Assembly: GCA_050251635.1 (NCBI GenBank)
Contig: JBFWML010000034.1
Location: forward strand, 1-22,855
Source: JBFWML01 sp050251635
Lineage (GTDB): Bacteria; Campylobacterota; Campylobacteria; Campylobacterales; SZUA-545
Length of the DNA: 22,855 nucleotides
Direction: 5' to 3'
Positions 1 through 6,883 of the stretch are shown piece by piece. The notes beneath the pieces are model-generated. The model saw nothing but the letters and a program-made list of their open reading frames with translations, ran no database searches and was not told the DNA's origin. Position 1 is the first letter of the stretch, and every line of letters starts with the position of its first letter. The position numbers and the translations under genes are program-made.

Positions 1-1786
1 GCGACGATTCGATCGTCGCCGTGGGTAAAAACGCCGAGTTTTCGGTGCGCGAATATCTCTTCGACGCCGAAAAGCAGACCGGCAGCAGCGACGTTTATTT
101 TGCCAAGGGCGCCTTCGAGGTGATCACCGGAACCATCGGAAAAGTGGCGCCGGGAAGCGTCAAACTGCAGGCCAAAACCGCCACCATGGGGATTCGCGGC
201 ACCCATATCGTAGGCGAGATTGTCAGCGACACCAAAATCGTCATCGCCTGCGTGTCGGGGGCGATCGAGGTGAAAGACACCCGCCGCAAGGTGCTGCCCA
301 AACCCGCCGAACTGCCCAAGGGCAAGATTATCACCCTCGAAGAGGAATCGGAACTGCCCCCGGCACCCCGGGAGTTTGAGCACAAAGAGGTCATCCCCAT
401 CATGATCTCCACCGGTAACGACGTGGATAAAGTGGAAGAGACCATCAAAGAGCTGCTCAAAATCCTTAGCAGCGCGCCGAACGTTAAGCGGGTGGGCGAT
501 CGCTTCGTGGTGCAGCTGGGGATCAACACCGATCGCGTCAAGGGGGTCACCTACCGCCTGAAAGCCCACGACTCGGGCTTGGGCCGCACGCAACTGAACC
601 GCTCCAGCGGGGTGCTGAGCATCGTGCCTTCGGATGTCATCATGGGCGAGTACGGCTTTAGCGCTCAGGCCCAAGCGCCGGGCATGGAGAGCGAAACCAA
701 AGCGTACAAAGTGCGGCTGGAGAAAAACCGCGAATGGCAACGCATTGCCGCCGGCAGCGACTTTGTGATCGGCCTCAAAACCGACGGCACCCTGCACGGC
801 TGGGGCAAAAACCGCTACGGCCAGCTCGGCGACGGCACCACGACCGACCGGGATAAACCCGTCGAGATCGGCATGGAGCGCAAATGGCGGGATCTGGCGG
901 TGGGCTACGATCATGTGCTGGCCCTCAGCGACGAAGGCGCGCTTTATGCGTGGGGCCGCAACCACCAAGGGCAGCTCGGCGACGGGACGCTGGCGGATAA
1001 AAACGCGCCCGTAGCCGTTGGCCCGGCGGGCGAATGGGCGGCGATCGCCGCGGGCAGCGGCCACTCGCTAGCGCTCAAAACCGACGGAACTTTGTGGGCC
1101 TGGGGCGAAAACACCGCCGGAAAACTGGGGGACGGCACCGCCTTTATGCGGCTGACCCCAGACAAATCAGCGACGAAACCGACTGGATTGCCATCGCGGC
1201 GGGGGAGCACCACAATCTGGCCCTCAAAAAAGAGGGAACCCTGTGGGCCTGGGGCCGAAACGACTTCGGTCAGCTGGGTGACCCCAGCCGGCTAATCGCC
1301 CCCGAACCCTTCCGCGTCGGAAACGAAAAAGGGTGGCGCTCGATCAGCGCGGGAGCGGGCACCAGTTTTGCTCTGCGTCAGGACGGCACGCTTTACGGAT
1401 GGGGTAAAAACTTCAGCGGCCAGATCGGTGACGGCAGCGACACCGATCGGCTCCGCCCCGCCAAGGTTGCCACCGACCGGCACTGGAAAGCGGTCTATGC
1501 GGGCGCGGCGCACACTCTGGCAATCGATACGCAGGGCAACCTCTACGGCTGGGGCGACAACGCGCAAAAGCAGCTTCCCGTCGAGGCCAAACGGCAGCTT
1601 AAGCCCCTGATGCTCAGCGCCGAAACCGGATGGCTGGACGTGCTGGCGGGACCCAACTTTACACTGGCCATCAAACCCGATCGCACCTTTGAGGCGTGGG
1701 GCCCGGTCAACCGTCATGTGGTGGAAACCCTGGTGGTTTCGGTCTACGCGCTGGAGGAAGCGCAGACGCAAAAACCGGGAAGTTAA
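1..1786 (+). pseudogene. FecR / Ig-like / RCC1 beta-propeller protein, 5'-truncated and frameshifted
   Basis: The frame is open from base 3, so the true start lies upstream of the window. The N-terminal part reads as a FecR-type domain (phase 0, about 3-250, with TATMGIRGTH). A helical linker follows, then an Ig/cadherin-like module (about 500-720, with LNRSSGVLSIVPS). Seven RCC1 units of about 50 residues begin at 732, 882, 1032, 1181, 1331, 1481 and 1628, each with AAG...LALKTDGTLWAWG..N..GQLGDG, enough for one seven-bladed propeller. Phase 0 is lost at the end of unit 3 and phase 2 continues to TAA at 1784-1786. One extra C in the CCCC run at 1156-1159 would restore a 50-residue unit. This is either a sequencing error or a real frameshift; without it the phase-0 product stops at 1295. 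Probably surface or periplasmic by family. Its stop interlocks with the stop of the convergent gene. Confidence 0.8.
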
Positions 1787-2370
1787 CGCACCTCGTTCTC
1801 TTCGATCAGCCGAGCCGAGGGCGCAACCGCCGAGATGCGGCGTAACGCCGCTTCGCCCTCGGAGGCCTTAAAGGGGCCCACGGCAATCAGGCGGCGGGTT
1901 TTATCGGGTTGAAAAAGCCGGGGTTCATCGCCCTGCTGAACCAGCTTGAGCACAACCGGCTGACCCAGTTGGCGGTGGGGCCAAAGGCAGTTTTTTTCAT
2001 CGGCCCCGCAGCGGGCCAGCTCCACATAAACAAAACGCTCCCCCCGCCCCCCTAAAAGCACCTGCTGAACCCCCTCAAATCCGAAGTTGGGCTGCATGAG
2101 CAGATGACACGCCTCGCGCCCGCTCTCGCTGCGGCTGACGCAATAAACCGCCAGCGATCGATCGTCGTAATCCAAACGGTGACGGGCCAAGGGGGGAAGT
2201 TTGGAGGTTTTTTCACTCAAGGGATCGGAAAGCCAAAGGGGCAACGGGGCGCTGACAAAACCCAGCATCCGCCCCCGATCGCCGCTTTTACCCTCGTGGA
2301 TTAGCCGGTAGTCCAAGCCCTCGGCCAGCACCCACAGTCCAAGCGCCCATAGTATTAAAAAAAGGCGCAT
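1783..2370 (-). CDS. Exported protein of unknown function with SPOR-like C-terminus
   Basis: A 195-residue protein that I do not recognise. It begins with a hydrophobic segment (MRLFLILWALGLWVLAEG) that could be a signal peptide or anchor. The second half contains YVELARC, a second Cys, PH..LG, and ends in RRLIAVGPFKASEGEAALRRI, which resembles the last strand and helix of SPOR domains. The same order of features occurs in the C-terminal third of the gene just upstream (2380-3498), so the two look like diverged duplicates. AAGGAG precedes the ATG, and only 9 bases separate it from the upstream gene, so they probably form an operon. Its stop overlaps the stop of the RCC1 gene in a shared TTAA at 1783-1786. 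A peptidoglycan-related role would be only a guess. Confidence 0.8.
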   Translation of the reverse strand: MRLFLILWALGLWVLAEGLDYRLIHEGKSGDRGRMLGFVSAPLPLWLSDPLSEKTSKLPPLARHRLDYDDRSLAVYCVSRSESGREACHLLMQPNFGFEGVQQVLLGGRGERFVYVELARCGADEKNCLWPHRQLGQPVVLKLVQQGDEPRLFQPDKTRRLIAVGPFKASEGEAALRRISAVAPSARLIEENEVR

Positions 2371-2379
2371 CGGACTCCT

Positions 2380-3498
2380 TTAGTTGGCTTTGGGCGCCGC
2401 CGCCGGTTGCGCTTTGGGCGCTGCGCTTGCGCCTAGGCGGGTTGCGCCGGAGACAATCTGCTGGATTTTAGCCAGTTCTTTATCGACCTCCGCTTCGGCA
2501 AAGGGTCCGGCCACCAAAACAGCCCCCTCACCGCGGGAGAGGGTGTGAATGGCATAGCCCGCCTTTTGCAGCCGCGAAGCGGGAGAAGCGCCCAGCACCA
2601 AATGGGGCTGCTCACACCGCATGGCCTCTTTGTCGCACCGGGCAAGCTGCACATGGGCGGTTTTGCCGGCGGTGAGCATCTGCTGAAGCTGCTTTTTATC
2701 CACCTCTTTATCCAGCGAAATGGTGCGGCAGAAGTAGTCGCTTTCGTGCTTGAGGTTCGGATCGTCCGGGCTGGCCTCAATACTCAGACAAAACCCGGCC
2801 GAGTTGTTTTTGCTCACCGTTAGGGGCATCTCTCCGTTTGCGGCGGCGATGCGTCTTTTTTCCGCGCCAAACATATCGGCTACGATGATTCCGATGGCGT
2901 CGGGATTGTCGAAAACCGCTTTGGCGCTAATCTGGGGTTGACCGATTTCGTTTTCCGTGATGGCGTGCTCAATGCGGTAGCTCACCTCAAAACGTTTCAG
3001 CGCCACCGCCAGTTCGTTCTCGGGCTGCTTGCACAGATCGACCGGCGCGCTGCCCACATACTGCAGCAGCCGCAACCGAACGGCATTATTCTGTACATAC
3101 TGCTTTACGACGGAGAGCAACATATCCATGCTGCCCTCTTGTTTCTTAAACATAAAATAGGTGTTCTGCTTACCGTCGAGCACCACGGGGTTAATCTGCC
3201 GGTCGGTGAGGATTTCATCGAGGTTTTCAAGGCACTCCACCTTACCGCCGCGTTCGATACCCAGACAGTAGATATAGCCGTTGTCGATCCCCTGGGTGTT
3301 GAGGGAAAAGTCGATATAGCGCGGACCGCTGGTGCGCTGGGCATCGATATAGAGGTCATAGTATCCGTTGGGCAAAACGAGCTTTTTTTGGGGCGAGACA
3401 AACTGATAGGCGCACGCGGACACCTCGGCAGCCAGGGCGGCCTGAAGGGTGACAACGGCAGTCAAACAGACCGCCAGCAACAGACGAAGGGGTTTCAT
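2380..3498 (-). CDS. Secreted protein of unknown function, larger paralogue of the next gene
   Basis: A 372-residue protein with a clear Sec signal peptide (MKPLRLLLAVCLTAVVTLQAALAAE, cleavage likely after ALA) and several Cys in the mature part, suggesting a periplasmic or secreted disulfide protein. I do not recognise the central region. The C-terminal third (about 230-350) parallels the 195-residue neighbour: a Cys-containing strand, QQML.AGK, VQLARC, a second Cys, PHLVLG, then GAVLVAGPFAEAEVDKELAKI, which is SPOR-like. It ends in an Ala/Pro/Lys-rich tail. The start is supported by AAAGGA about 7 bases upstream. A TATAAT lies on the minus strand at 3539-3534. It is first in a two-gene operon. 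Confidence 0.82.
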   Translation of the reverse strand: MKPLRLLLAVCLTAVVTLQAALAAEVSACAYQFVSPQKKLVLPNGYYDLYIDAQRTSGPRYIDFSLNTQGIDNGYIYCLGIERGGKVECLENLDEILTDRQINPVVLDGKQNTYFMFKKQEGSMDMLLSVVKQYVQNNAVRLRLLQYVGSAPVDLCKQPENELAVALKRFEVSYRIEHAITENEIGQPQISAKAVFDNPDAIGIIVADMFGAEKRRIAAANGEMPLTVSKNNSAGFCLSIEASPDDPNLKHESDYFCRTISLDKEVDKKQLQQMLTAGKTAHVQLARCDKEAMRCEQPHLVLGASPASRLQKAGYAIHTLSRGEGAVLVAGPFAEAEVDKELAKIQQIVSGATRLGASAAPKAQPAAAPKAN

Positions 3499-3533
3499 CG
3501 GACATCCTTTGGGGAAAGAGTGGGGTTTGGGGG

Positions 3534-3539
3534 ATTATA
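3534..3539 (-). promoter_or_regulatory. Candidate -10 box (TATAAT) for the exported-protein operon
   Basis: A perfect TATAAT on the minus strand, about 36 bases upstream of the ATG at 3498, within an AT-rich stretch (3530-3570) that contrasts with the GC-rich surroundings. No good -35 hexamer is seen at 17 bases. Weak -35 elements with AT-rich upstream DNA are known for the housekeeping sigma factor of this phylum. Confidence 0.5.
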
Positions 3540-3617
3540 TTCTTGCTATTCTTTATCTTTTTTTGAAAGTTCAGAAGTGGTTGTTTTTTGTGATGTTTCA
3601 GTAACACAAGACGGTCA

Positions 3618-3642
3618 GGGCCGATGTTGTAGCATTCGGCCC
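3618..3642 (+). promoter_or_regulatory. Leader hairpin abutting the ribosome binding site of the AEC permease
   Basis: GGGCCGATG (3618-3626) pairs with CATTCGGCCC (3633-3642) with one bulged T and a six-base loop. The stem ends exactly where the Shine-Dalgarno AAGGAA (3643-3648) begins, 8 bases before the ATG at 3656. No U-run follows on either strand, so it is not an intrinsic terminator. It could stabilise the message or modulate initiation; that is inference. Confidence 0.5.
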
Positions 3643-3655
3643 AAGGAAATCAACC

Positions 3656-4576
3656 ATGAACGAAGTCCTCCTGGGCGTTGCCGGGGTCTATTTTTTTGTG
3701 GCGCTGGGGTTTGCGGCGCAGGCGAGTTTTAAGAACCTGGACGAAAAGACGCTCGTTACCCTCTCGATCTATTTTTTGCAACCGCTTTTGGCCTTTTGGG
3801 GTCTGAGCGCCGCGCCCATTACGCTCACGCTTTTTGAAGCGGCGCTTTTTTATCTGGCGGTGACGCTGATTGCCCTTGCTGTATCGCTGGCGATCGCGCG
3901 GCTCTTTTTTGTCCGGCCCCACGATCGCTCCATCGCCACCGTTGCGGCCCTGATTGGCAATACCGGCAATCTGGGCATTCCTCTGGGAATCGCGCTCTTT
4001 GGCGAAGGCAGCGTGCTTTACACGACGCTGATCAATCTGGTCAACGTCTTTTTTGTTTACACCTTGGGCGTCTTTTTTTACTCGCTGGGCAGTTTTAGCA
4101 TCAAGGAGTCGCTGCTCAATATTCTGCGGCTTCCCGTGCTTTGGCTTGCGGGCGTTGCGGTCTGGATGAATCTGGAGGGCTTTGCCCTGCCCCAAAGCAT
4201 TGAGCGGACGCTTCAGATGGGTGCCTACGCCAGCATGGTGATTCAGCTGCTGATCTTTGGCATCTATCTCTATTCGATCCGCCCCAATCCGGCGGGTCTT
4301 AAGCTGAGCGCGATCGTCACGGCAAACAAATTCGTGCTTATTCCGGGGCTGGGTTTTGCCCTGCTGCTGGTCTGGCCGCTGCCGCCCGAACTGGCGGCGA
4401 TCGTGCTGCTGCAACTGGCGGTGCCGCTGGCGGTGGCCAACGTCAACCTCGCGGCGCTTTATGGCTGCAGCCCCGCGCGGGTAACCGAAAGCGTGTTACT
4501 GACCAGTTTGCTCTTTCTTTTTTACCTGCCCGCCTTTATTTTGCTGCTTCAATTTTGGGGGTTTATGACGCTTTAG
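3656..4576 (+). CDS. AEC-family (auxin efflux carrier-like) permease
   Basis: A 306-residue, strongly hydrophobic protein with about 8-10 transmembrane segments, the usual length for the bacterial AEC family (Pfam PF03547). Family hallmarks include an N-terminal segment beginning just after the start, the mid-protein GNTGNLGIPLGIALFGEGS (about residues 102-120), and a C-terminal LQLAVPLAVANVNLA segment matching the conserved P-[LM]-A-x-x-x position in the last bundle. It sits in the inner membrane. Members export or exchange small organic acids; no substrate can be inferred here. The start is supported by AAGGAA 8 bases upstream. It is divergent from the exported-protein operon and seems to be a single gene: the next gene is 82 bases away with its own -10-like sequence. 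Confidence 0.88.
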   Translation: MNEVLLGVAGVYFFVALGFAAQASFKNLDEKTLVTLSIYFLQPLLAFWGLSAAPITLTLFEAALFYLAVTLIALAVSLAIARLFFVRPHDRSIATVAALIGNTGNLGIPLGIALFGEGSVLYTTLINLVNVFFVYTLGVFFYSLGSFSIKESLLNILRLPVLWLAGVAVWMNLEGFALPQSIERTLQMGAYASMVIQLLIFGIYLYSIRPNPAGLKLSAIVTANKFVLIPGLGFALLLVWPLPPELAAIVLLQLAVPLAVANVNLAALYGCSPARVTESVLLTSLLFLFYLPAFILLLQFWGFMTL

Positions 4577-4623
4577 CAACCACGCCAAGAGCCAAGCCGT
4601 ACTTTCCGGGGACTTTTTTTAAC

Positions 4624-4629
4624 TACAAT
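4624..4629 (+). promoter_or_regulatory. Candidate -10 box (TACAAT) for the 79-residue protein
   Basis: TACAAT lies 30 bases upstream of the ATG at 4659, just after a T-run and in the only AT-rich part of the 82-base gap. There is no convincing -35 hexamer. The gap contains no convincing terminator for the permease gene. Confidence 0.35.
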
Positions 4630-4658
4630 TTTTACAAACTAACCCGAACGAGGCTCCT

Positions 4659-4898
4659 ATGAATACGCCGGACACCCCCCAACCTTGCGCGCAATGCGGT
4701 CATCAAAACCTCTGCCTCTCCCATCGCCAGCCCCTTGCCACAATCCACGACATCATGAGCACCATGGACGACACCCTCAACCCCAAGATTATCGCGGGCA
4801 TCTATAATCTCGAACCGATGGAGAGCCAGCTTCTTCTCAAACAGCTCATGGAGTACCACGAAGCCTGTGCCGACCAACGCCGCCAACACGCTGGTTAG
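4659..4898 (+). CDS. Small protein of unknown function with a Cys cluster
   Basis: A 79-residue protein that I do not recognise. Residues 10-19 read CAQCGHQNLC, with a His shortly after, giving a compact Cys/His cluster that might bind zinc or a metal cofactor. The rest looks helical and acidic (IHDIMSTMDDTLNPKII, then LLLKQLMEYHEAC). There is no signal peptide or membrane segment. A GAGG-like sequence precedes the ATG. It is convergent with the DUF721 gene, with only four bases between the stops. The ATG, a plausible upstream promoter and the lack of any competing frame support it as real. Confidence 0.65.
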   Translation: MNTPDTPQPCAQCGHQNLCLSHRQPLATIHDIMSTMDDTLNPKIIAGIYNLEPMESQLLLKQLMEYHEACADQRRQHAG

Positions 4899-4902
4899 CC
4901 CT

Positions 4903-5331
4903 TTATTTTTGGATGCTTTTTCGAATCCGCTCGATCGCCTCATAAATCGCCGGATTTTCCGCGCGGTTTTCAAAGAGTCCCTCCGCCCGCTCGGCAAACC
5001 GGATGACGACCGGGATCGGTTCGTTTGTTTCCGGCGGCGGGCTGACGATGAGTTTAAAATCTTTAATTTCGTATCCGGCGCAAATTTTTGTTTCGCTTTG
5101 AAGCTTGTTAAAAAGGCTTTTGAGGACAGGGCGCTTGTGGTAGAATTCGGCCTTTAGGCTGTGGCTTTCCAGCGCGATAATCAGCACGTCGTTTTGGAAT
5201 TTCGCGTAACGCACCCCCCGGCTAAGAACCGGCGGCAAAAGCCCCAGCAAAACCCGGATGCAGCGGGTCTCCTGCCATTTTTGATTAGAGGGGCCAAAAA
5301 GGTGAGAAATAATCTTATCGCCGGTTTTCAT
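4903..5331 (-). CDS. DUF721 / DciA-like protein
   Basis: A 142-residue soluble protein of the DUF721 type. The region KFQNDVLIIALESHSLKAEFYHKRPVLKSLFNKL (in two stretches around residues 44-80) matches the conserved core, where a short beta segment is followed by 'hxxpLL..hn'. Better-studied members (DciA) load the replicative helicase DnaB onto the origin in bacteria lacking DnaC or DnaI; Campylobacterota members are shorter and usually annotated only by domain. AGGA lies about 11 bases before the ATG. The first 30 bases of the gene overlap the 5' end of the lipoprotein gene on the other strand, so each gene's upstream signals must lie inside the other. Confidence 0.75.
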   Translation of the reverse strand: MKTGDKIISHLFGPSNQKWQETRCIRVLLGLLPPVLSRGVRYAKFQNDVLIIALESHSLKAEFYHKRPVLKSLFNKLQSETKICAGYEIKDFKLIVSPPPETNEPIPVVIRFAERAEGLFENRAENPAIYEAIERIRKSIQK

Positions 5332-5445
5332 ATCGCCATCCTAGCACTGCTTCTCTTGGGCCTGTCCGGCTGCGGGCGCAAGGGCGACCCCTTCTGGCCC
5401 GAATCCAAACAATCCTTACTCAACGAAGCCCCCGTTGCAGGTTGA
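5302..5445 (+). CDS. Small outer-membrane lipoprotein, YifL/LptM-like
   Basis: A 47-residue lipoprotein with the GTG start at 5302. GAGGGG lies 8 bases upstream, and the start gives a correct signal peptide: Arg2, a hydrophobic core (AILALLLLGL) and the lipobox LSGC with the lipidated Cys at residue 24. The mature part begins CGRKGDPFWP, the pattern of the YifL/LptM family (C-G-x-K-G-P/D-x-x-x-P). In Enterobacteria LptM assists maturation of the LPS transporter LptD, and lptD is present in this window at 11378. Longer in-frame starts (for example TTG 5281) add no signal-peptide features. It overlaps nadB by 11 bases downstream and the DUF721 gene by 30 bases upstream. Confidence 0.72.
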   Translation: MRNNLIAGFHIAILALLLLGLSGCGRKGDPFWPESKQSLLNEAPVAG

Positions 5446-6883
5446 CGTTCTTATTATCGGCAACGGGATCGCGGCGCTTTCGGCGGCGCTGAACCTGCCC
5501 GATCGTCTCGATACGCTTCTGATCACCAAAGCGACCGGTGAAGGGTGCAACTCCCACTGGGCCCAGGGCGGCGTGGCGGCCCCCGCGGATGAAAGCGACA
5601 TCCCAAGCCATATCCGCGACACGCTGGATGCGGGCGCGGGGCGCTGCGACGAAAAAGCAGTGAGGCGGCTGATCGAAGAGGGATTAACCACCATCCGCGA
5701 TCTAGTCATCCAAGGGATGCCCTTTGACCGCGACGAAAAGGGCGAAATTCTTCTGACCAAAGAGGCGGCCCACTCCAGGGCGCGGATTTTACACGCGGGC
5801 GGCGACGCCACGGGGCAAAAGATTCACACCTTTTTGGCGGGGCAAAACCGCCGCCGGGTACTCACCGGCGTCACAGTCGTCGATCTACTGATCGAAAACG
5901 GGCGGTGTTACGGCGCGACCATCGAGCAGGATGGCACACGCCGCAATCTCTACGCCCACGACACGATCATCGCCACGGGAGGATTTGGCGGTCTGTACGA
6001 AGTCAGCACCAACGCGCCGGGCATGATGGGCGAATTGCAGGGCATCGCCGCCGATCGGGGCTGCGCGCTGAAAGATATGCACTTTACGCAGTTTCACCCC
6101 ACCGTTTTTACCGGCACCGACGCGCCGCAAAAACCGCTCTTAACCGAAGCGCTGCGAGGCGAAGGGGCGCTCATTGTGGACGAAACGGGTCGCCGGTTTT
6201 TATTGGACGCCGACGATCGGGGCGAACTGGCTCCGCGCGATGTGGTTAGCCGCGCCGTGTACGCCCACCGCATGGCGGGACATGAGGTGTTTTTGGACTT
6301 AAGCGGTTTTGACGCAGCCTATTTTAAAACCCGTTTCCCTACCGTGTACGGGCGGCTTGTCAGCTTCGGCTACCACCCGCCCGCCGATCGCATTCCGATC
6401 TCTCCGGCTTTTCACTACGCCATGGGCGGTATCGCCACCGACGAAAACGCGCGGGTTTTAAATGTTGCCGGGCTTTACGCCGTGGGCGAAGTGGCTTGCA
6501 GCGGCGTTCACGGAGCCAACCGGCTGGCCTCCAACAGTCTATTGGAGGCGCTGGTTTTTGGCCGGATTGCGGCGCAGGCGATCGCCCAAAACCCCAACAA
6601 AAACCCCGAAAAGCTTTTCGGCACAAGCGGCGATTCCCTTTATGCGGCGGTGGATTCAACGGTTATTGCTAAAATTCGCTCGATTTTATGGCAATACGCG
6701 GGCATTGTCCGCACCGCCAAGGGTCTTAAAACCGCGCAAAACGAGCTGGCCGCGCTGGAAGCGGCTCCAATGGGGGTTTTGATGCGCAAATCGCTCACCA
6801 CCGCCCAAGCGATTGTCGATCAGGCGATCGCCTGCCCGATCAGCGTCGGCGCACACTATTTACAAAAGGAAAACCTTGAATAA
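5435..6883 (+). CDS. nadB: L-aspartate oxidase
   Basis: A 482-residue flavoenzyme oxidising L-aspartate to iminoaspartate, the substrate of quinolinate synthase (NadA), in cytoplasmic de novo NAD synthesis. An N-terminal FAD dinucleotide fold, VDVLIIGNGIAALSAAL, is followed by HWAQGGVAAP, HFTQFHPT and the signature HGANRLASNSLLEALVFGR (about residues 357-375). Length fits the family. The start must be TTG 5435: there is no ATG before the FAD motif and the reading begins correctly there. The ribosome binding site is weak, but the start overlaps the lipoprotein stop by 11 bases, which suggests translational coupling. The 3' end overlaps guaA by 8 bases. nadA and nadC are not in the window. Confidence 0.94.
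   Translation: MQVDVLIIGNGIAALSAALNLPDRLDTLLITKATGEGCNSHWAQGGVAAPADESDIPSHIRDTLDAGAGRCDEKAVRRLIEEGLTTIRDLVIQGMPFDRDEKGEILLTKEAAHSRARILHAGGDATGQKIHTFLAGQNRRRVLTGVTVVDLLIENGRCYGATIEQDGTRRNLYAHDTIIATGGFGGLYEVSTNAPGMMGELQGIAADRGCALKDMHFTQFHPTVFTGTDAPQKPLLTEALRGEGALIVDETGRRFLLDADDRGELAPRDVVSRAVYAHRMAGHEVFLDLSGFDAAYFKTRFPTVYGRLVSFGYHPPADRIPISPAFHYAMGGIATDENARVLNVAGLYAVGEVACSGVHGANRLASNSLLEALVFGRIAAQAIAQNPNKNPEKLFGTSGDSLYAAVDSTVIAKIRSILWQYAGIVRTAKGLKTAQNELAALEAAPMGVLMRKSLTTAQAIVDQAIACPISVGAHYLQKENLE

Noticed and set aside
3589..3608. CRP-like palindrome TGTGA...ACACA upstream of the AEC permease
   Set aside because: The spacing is wrong for a CRP/FNR site and the inner bases do not match; the symmetry is weak.
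2938..3732. A 264-residue plus-strand open frame across the exported-protein gene and the intergenic region
   Set aside because: It lies antisense to a gene with a clear signal peptide, has no recognisable motif, and runs through the promoter and leader-hairpin region; it is a shadow frame in GC-rich DNA.
6813..6875. Upstream extension of guaA to 6813
   Set aside because: The added residues are the shifted frame of nadB, with no conservation; TTG 6876 has a strong ribosome binding site at the right distance.
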